Positions 7,075-10,756 of a stretch of 10,756 nucleotides of DNA are shown here, in pieces. The notes below the pieces were generated by a model, which was not told the DNA's origin, made no database searches, and worked only from the letters and a program-made list of their open reading frames with translations. Where the stretch lies: contig JAGHTS010000035.1 of the NCBI GenBank assembly GCA_018065225.1, forward strand, positions 1 to 10,756, in the 5' to 3' direction. The DNA is from Candidatus Phascolarctobacterium caballi. GTDB taxonomy: Bacteria > Bacillota > Negativicutes > Acidaminococcales > Acidaminococcaceae. Position 1 is the first letter of the stretch. Every line of letters begins with the position of its first letter. Position numbers and translations under genes: made by a program.

Positions 7075-8589
7075 ATGAAAAGAATTCTATTTAGCCCGGT
7101 GGGGGGACATGACCCGGTATCAAGAAATAACGAAAATGGTTTTATTTATGATGGCAGTATGTTGCATATTGCAAGAAAATTTAATGTGGACCATGTAGTT
7201 TTATTTTATACAAAGGAATTTGCCGAATGGAGTGAGTATGATAAAAAAAGCATAAGGGATGGAGATGGTCAGCCGGTAGATCGCTATACTTTAGCACTTA
7301 AAAAATTAAATCCCGACATTACGATCGAATATTGTGTTCACGAAGACATTGACAACCCCAGTTTGATGGAAAACCTAAAGGGGTTAGTACAAGATTTTGC
7401 TGATGCTTGGGAAAAAAATCCTGATGATGAGATTATTATTAATATTTCTTCAGGAACTCCGCAAATGAAATCAGTTTTAACTTTGTTGGGGATGGATTAT
7501 CCACGAACCAAAATCATTCAAGTGCAAAATTCTTCTGGACGCCAAAACCAGGAAACCAACAGGATTGATAATTTTGATGCACAATGGCTTGACGTTAACC
7601 AAAATAATATTTCTTTTTCAGATAACAGGATAATAGAACCCAATGTTAAATTTGTTCATGAGAGAAAAATTATTGCCAGGATGAAAGAACTTATAGATCG
7701 TTTTGAATATGATGGGGCCTATGAATTATATCAAGAAAATGAATCTTTTTTTACGAAAAATGTTGGGTTGATAATTAAACATGCCAAGTTAAGGTTTGCA
7801 TTAAGATTTAAGGAAGCATCAGCTATTACTGGTGGATTGCTTTCAAAATATAACCTTACAGTAGACAAGTTAGATTATATGAAAGAAAATAGACGTGATA
7901 TTATTGAATTTTTTATGATTTTAGAAATTTATTGGCGAAAACATGCGTTGCAAGAAGTTATTTTAAGAATTACTCCTTTGTTGTTTGCTCAGGTTATGCT
8001 TAAGTTTCAATCTGTTTTTGATTGCGATAAGATGTCACCCAATTTTAACAATAATGTTGAATCTGTAATATCTCGGGATCTGTTACAAAAAAATTATCCT
8101 GAGACATTGAAGATGTTGGATAATTGTCCGGAGTACAGAAAAAATAAATTTAAGGATAATTCACATTTTAGTCTTTATAACATGCTTGTAATGCTTAAAG
8201 GACGGGAAGAATGTGAAGAGTTTGCGAATCTTTTATTGCCGTTAAGACGGATTGAACAAAAATTTAGAAATCCTATGGCCCATACGATAGTTAGAGATGT
8301 TAATGAAACAGATATAACAAAAGAAGTTAAGATGGGAATGGATGAAGTGATTCAACGGATAAAGCAAGCATTAGAAATGCAGTTTGGCACAAAACTTAAT
8401 ATTAATGTGTATGATGAAATCAATAAGCTTATTTTTAATGAATTGGGAAATTTGCATAATGACAAAAATGAAAAAGTGGACAAAATTGTTGAAAATAAAA
8501 CATTGGGTGAAAATGATAATAATAAAACTATGACTGTTCCATTAGAAGACTTATTTGCGGATGTGTTAAAAAAACTTAAATTTGAATAG
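7075..8589 (+). CDS. csm6: Csm6, CARF-HEPN cOA-activated ribonuclease
   Basis: Ancillary RNase of 504 residues. The N-terminal CARF domain starts with a strand ILFSPVGGHDP (4-14), where the ligand loop is expected, and has the second signature INISSGTPQMKS (122-133), which binds cyclic oligoadenylate in this family. A long helical middle leads to the HEPN domain, whose RxxxxH motif reads RNPMAH (R398 to H403), the catalytic pair of Csm6/Csx1 RNases. About 100 residues follow, ending in a charged asparagine- and lysine-rich linker and a terminal segment PLEDLFADVLKKLKFE. ATG 7075 is chosen because GGAGGGGG (7061-7068) is six bases upstream. The frame stays open further upstream but overlaps the previous gene. 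When Cas10 makes cOA, Csm6 should degrade RNA non-specifically. I cannot tell from sequence which ring size it prefers. Confidence 0.93.
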   Translation: MKRILFSPVGGHDPVSRNNENGFIYDGSMLHIARKFNVDHVVLFYTKEFAEWSEYDKKSIRDGDGQPVDRYTLALKKLNPDITIEYCVHEDIDNPSLMENLKGLVQDFADAWEKNPDDEIIINISSGTPQMKSVLTLLGMDYPRTKIIQVQNSSGRQNQETNRIDNFDAQWLDVNQNNISFSDNRIIEPNVKFVHERKIIARMKELIDRFEYDGAYELYQENESFFTKNVGLIIKHAKLRFALRFKEASAITGGLLSKYNLTVDKLDYMKENRRDIIEFFMILEIYWRKHALQEVILRITPLLFAQVMLKFQSVFDCDKMSPNFNNNVESVISRDLLQKNYPETLKMLDNCPEYRKNKFKDNSHFSLYNMLVMLKGREECEEFANLLLPLRRIEQKFRNPMAHTIVRDVNETDITKEVKMGMDEVIQRIKQALEMQFGTKLNINVYDEINKLIFNELGNLHNDKNEKVDKIVENKTLGENDNNKTMTVPLEDLFADVLKKLKFE

Positions 8590-8606
8590 TTAGGGGAGTG
8601 ATTTGA

Positions 8607-9221
8607 ATGCGTAAAGTTTTTATATCAATTATGTTAGGACAAAAATTAGTGGAAAATGAATATATAAGTGATGATTTTGATTTAAAAGGTCAGCAATTTT
8701 ATTTTCCCATGACTTATTTGCTGAACAACAATGTCAGTAAAGGCGACAAAGTTCTTGTTTTGACCGCAGTGGAAAAAGGTAACGATATAAACCATATCAG
8801 TTTGGACAACTATGAGAAGTACAAAGCAGAAGTAAACAAAGTGGTTGAAACCAAAGGGGTTACCGCTGAATTTCAGGAAATTATGACAGATGACGAATTC
8901 ACAGTATTTACAGGGAAGGGTTTTTTTAAAGAAATTGTCAAATTTTTGCAAGACGATGACAGTTTGTATGCTGACTTCACTTTTGGCATCAAAATTTTTA
9001 CAATTTCAATGTTTATTGCCCTTAATTACGTTGTAAGTGCCAATAAAAATGTTAATATCAAGCACATTATTTATTCATGGAAATATAGTTCTGCAGTAAC
9101 GCCGGAAAAAGCGAAACAATCCAAAATTTATGATGTTACCTCATTGTTTTTCATTAACAGTATTGCCGCCCAATTAAATGAGGGAGACCGTAAATCAATA
9201 GACAAAATGTTGGGGCTGTAA
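8607..9221 (+). CDS. Stand-alone CARF protein, TM1812-like
   Basis: Compact protein of 204 residues that looks like a single CARF (Rossmann-type ligand sensor) domain with no attached nuclease or winged helix. The N-terminus has the VFISIMLG strand and loop (4-11), as in TM1812/Csx1-type CRISPR proteins, followed by KVLVLTAVEKG (about 48-58). Later DFTFGIKIFTISMFIAL (123-139) resembles the DxTHGxRxxP signature of that family, with His replaced by Phe. A strand HIIYSWKY follows, matching the place of the usual yYG. Such proteins sense cyclic oligoadenylate, and some are ring nucleases that destroy it. AGGGGAG (8592-8598) is the ribosome binding site. Its stop codon is one base before the ATG of the sigma-like gene, so the two products are probably made together. 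A cOA-sensing partner or regulator of that protein is my inference. Confidence 0.75.
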   Translation: MRKVFISIMLGQKLVENEYISDDFDLKGQQFYFPMTYLLNNNVSKGDKVLVLTAVEKGNDINHISLDNYEKYKAEVNKVVETKGVTAEFQEIMTDDEFTVFTGKGFFKEIVKFLQDDDSLYADFTFGIKIFTISMFIALNYVVSANKNVNIKHIIYSWKYSSAVTPEKAKQSKIYDVTSLFFINSIAAQLNEGDRKSIDKMLGL

Positions 9222-9222
9222 T

Positions 9223-10188
9223 ATGGCTATTAATGAAAAGGTTAATCAAGAGATTGATGCTTTGGCATATAGTTTAAGGTATGACAAGTTATCCGCCGGA
9301 CAATACGAATATAAACAAACGCAATTATTTAAGAAGTTGCTTGAAATTAAGAAAAAAGCAAGGAAAAATGCGGAGATTATAAACGAAGACCACTCCGTTG
9401 GTGAAAGTATTACGACCGAGGAAGTTGAAGATGCGTATTTATCCGCATGGGAAAAATATATAAATGGGGAAGATGCCTCGTTTATAAAAATTTTTAATAC
9501 TCATTTCAAAATCAATGATTTGTGGTGCTTAAAGAGATTTAACGAAGAAAGGTTTGGAAATGCCTGTTACAAAAAAGAAGAGGCATTTATTAAGGAAACA
9601 ATATTGGAAATTGTCCAAGAATTGAAAATTAAAGATTTTGAAATGCCAATTAATGTCAAAAGTCAGGAAACAATGGTTAAATTGACAACTATCTTAAAGG
9701 GACATGGGGCAACGGACGCAATGATTGACCGCTTAAATTCAGCACGGAATGTCAGTTTTTGGAAGAATAATGTCAATTATTCGGATGATGGTGAAGAAAT
9801 CAGTGTTTTTGATACGATTGCGGATGACTCCCACAATGCGGACTTTAATGATAATTGTTATGATGCATTTGTAAAATTGTGCAAAAATCTTGACCGATTT
9901 TTTGCTGGCCGTGCCGATAAGTTGTACTGTAAATATTTTATTAGCTGTAAATTTGCTGAAACTTTTCCAGATGACGACAATCTATATTTTATTAAAAAAG
10001 AGCTGGGCGATTTACTTGATTTTAAATTTATAGAACTTTACCGTAAAGAAGAAGATGAAAAAGAGGATGAATTTAATGAAACGCGATTTCTTGCCGATTA
10101 TTTGGGGAAGGAATATGAAACGGTTCAAAGGCAAATTAAGGCAATAAGAGATAAATTTGAGGAAATAAGAATAAAACATTTGATTTGA
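9223..10188 (+). CDS. Putative sigma-factor-like protein with C-terminal HTH
   Basis: Protein of 321 residues and uncertain family. The N-terminal 60 residues are charged and helical, rich in Lys and Glu. Residues about 66-97 (EEVEDAYLSAWEKYINGED, then ASFIKIFNTHFKI) resemble sigma-70 region 2, where an acidic helix is followed by a gSFlxyl-type helix. An acidic linker (about 185-208) leads to a helical block, and the C-terminus RFLADYLGKEYETVQRQIKA (288-307) reads as a helix-turn-helix like sigma region 4, with LADYLG as the first helix and the turn, and ETVQRQIKAI as the recognition helix. It is last in the operon, one base after the CARF gene, and followed by a terminator. It has no strong ribosome binding site of its own, which suggests translational coupling. 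A divergent sigma factor controlled by the CARF neighbour is my best reading. A different HTH regulator remains possible. Confidence 0.6.
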   Translation: MAINEKVNQEIDALAYSLRYDKLSAGQYEYKQTQLFKKLLEIKKKARKNAEIINEDHSVGESITTEEVEDAYLSAWEKYINGEDASFIKIFNTHFKINDLWCLKRFNEERFGNACYKKEEAFIKETILEIVQELKIKDFEMPINVKSQETMVKLTTILKGHGATDAMIDRLNSARNVSFWKNNVNYSDDGEEISVFDTIADDSHNADFNDNCYDAFVKLCKNLDRFFAGRADKLYCKYFISCKFAETFPDDDNLYFIKKELGDLLDFKFIELYRKEEDEKEDEFNETRFLADYLGKEYETVQRQIKAIRDKFEEIRIKHLI

Positions 10189-10216
10189 TTAATAAAAATC
10201 GGAAAAAGCTATTTTA

Positions 10217-10254
10217 CCCCCTGTTTTTATGTAAAAACAGAGGGTTGTTTTTTT
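10217..10254 (+). terminator. Intrinsic terminator of the csm operon
   Basis: CCCCCTGTTTTT (10217-10228) pairs with AAAAACAGAGGG (10233-10244) around the loop ATGT. The stem has eleven pairs and a single C-A mismatch, with a GC-rich base. It is followed by a TTG and a run of seven T (10248-10254). It lies 28 bases after the stop of the sigma-like gene and only 22 bases before the cas1 ATG, so it separates the effector and signalling operon from the adaptation genes. Confidence 0.9.
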
Positions 10255-10276
10255 ATATATAAATGGAGGTGGATTT

Positions 10277-10756
10277 ATGAGCTCTATATATGTAGTGGAA
10301 TCAGGCGCCTGTTTGCATAAAGACGGCGGATGCCTGCTTGTGGAAAACAAATCTGTAAAAGTCAAATACCCTTTGGAAAGTGTGGAAAATATCATGTTGT
10401 GCAGTACGGCACAAATTTCTTCTGAACTGCTGCAGTACCTGATGCGTAAAAATATCCCTGTGGTCTGGCTTGACGGATGCGGACGGTATCTTGGCTCTGT
10501 GCAAACCCCGTCCAGTATTGACATCAAAAAACATTTGCAGCAGGTACGGCTTTTGTGGAAACGGACAACATATAATGAAATGGCAAAAAAAATAATTAAG
10601 GCAAAAACCAACAGCCAGATTGTTGTCCTGCGCAGATACAACAGGTCGGCAACATCAGAAAAAGTTGTGGCGGCAATAAAAGCCATATATGCCATAGCCA
10701 AAAATATTGGCAAATGCGAAGATTACCAAAAACTTATGGGATACGAAGGTGTTATC
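10277..10756 (+). CDS. cas1: Cas1 integrase, 5' part, cut by window edge
   Basis: The first 160 residues of the spacer-acquisition integrase; the frame is still open at the window end. GGAGGTGG (10265-10272) precedes ATG 10277. The N-terminal beta domain shows IYVVESGACLHKDGGCLLVE, then YPLESVENIMLCSTAQISSELLQYLMRKNIPVVWL, which is characteristic of Cas1. The helical domain then begins with a basic stretch (KKHLQQVRLLWKR, and LRRYNR at about 123-128). E157 in GYEGVI is the first of the conserved metal-binding residues; the later His and Asp lie outside the window. Cas1 works with Cas2 to insert spacers, and cas2 is presumably downstream. GC is about 43% by hand count, clearly above the csm genes. 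No convincing promoter fits between the terminator and the start codon. Confidence 0.95.
   Translation, partial: MSSIYVVESGACLHKDGGCLLVENKSVKVKYPLESVENIMLCSTAQISSELLQYLMRKNIPVVWLDGCGRYLGSVQTPSSIDIKKHLQQVRLLWKRTTYNEMAKKIIKAKTNSQIVVLRRYNRSATSEKVVAAIKAIYAIAKNIGKCEDYQKLMGYEGVI

Noticed and set aside
10189..10713. A 174-codon minus-strand open frame opposite cas1
   Set aside because: It is antisense to clear Cas1 coding sequence, spans the terminator, lacks a plausible ribosome binding site and encodes no recognisable motifs.

Overview
The window carries the effector part of a type III-A (Csm) CRISPR-Cas locus, all on the + strand, and ends inside cas1 of an adaptation module. Hand counts of sampled lines give roughly 30% GC for most csm genes. 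Together with strong AGGAGG-type ribosome binding sites and tightly packed or overlapping genes, this points to a low-GC Bacillota (Firmicutes) bacterium. I cannot place it to genus. No CRISPR repeats or spacers are visible, and cas2 must lie outside if it is present.

Layout: an AT-rich leader (1-225) has a weak promoter candidate and an orphan strong ribosome binding site. Then come cas10/csm1 (226-2595), csm2 (2598-3002), csm3 (3002-3688), csm4 (3702-4712), csm5 (4705-5862) and cas6 (5859-6611). A 67-nt gap follows, then a 126-residue protein resembling a small family I associate with phages (6680-7060). After it lie a Csm6 CARF-HEPN ribonuclease (7075-8589), a compact CARF-only protein (8607-9221) and a sigma-factor-like protein (9223-10188). 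An intrinsic terminator (10217-10254) separates this run from cas1 (10277 to the window edge, incomplete).

How it should work: Cas6 cuts crRNA, and Csm2-Csm5 with Cas10 form the target-binding complex. Csm3 keeps the aspartate that cuts target RNA. Cas10 keeps the GGDD cyclase motif, so it should make cyclic oligoadenylate (cOA), but its N-terminal HD DNase has degenerated. Immunity should therefore depend on Csm3 RNA cutting and on cOA signalling. Csm6 is the expected cOA-activated RNase.

The most unusual part is the last pair of the operon. A CARF protein with no visible effector domain is followed, one base after its stop codon, by a protein that looks like a divergent sigma factor with a C-terminal helix-turn-helix. 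My inference is a cOA-controlled transcription switch, a possible analogue of the CalpL/CalpT/CalpS sigma-factor system but built on a different sensor. Other points of interest are two long perfect inverted repeats inside csm5 and cas6, the phage-like protein inside the operon, and higher GC in cas6 and cas1 than in the csm genes.
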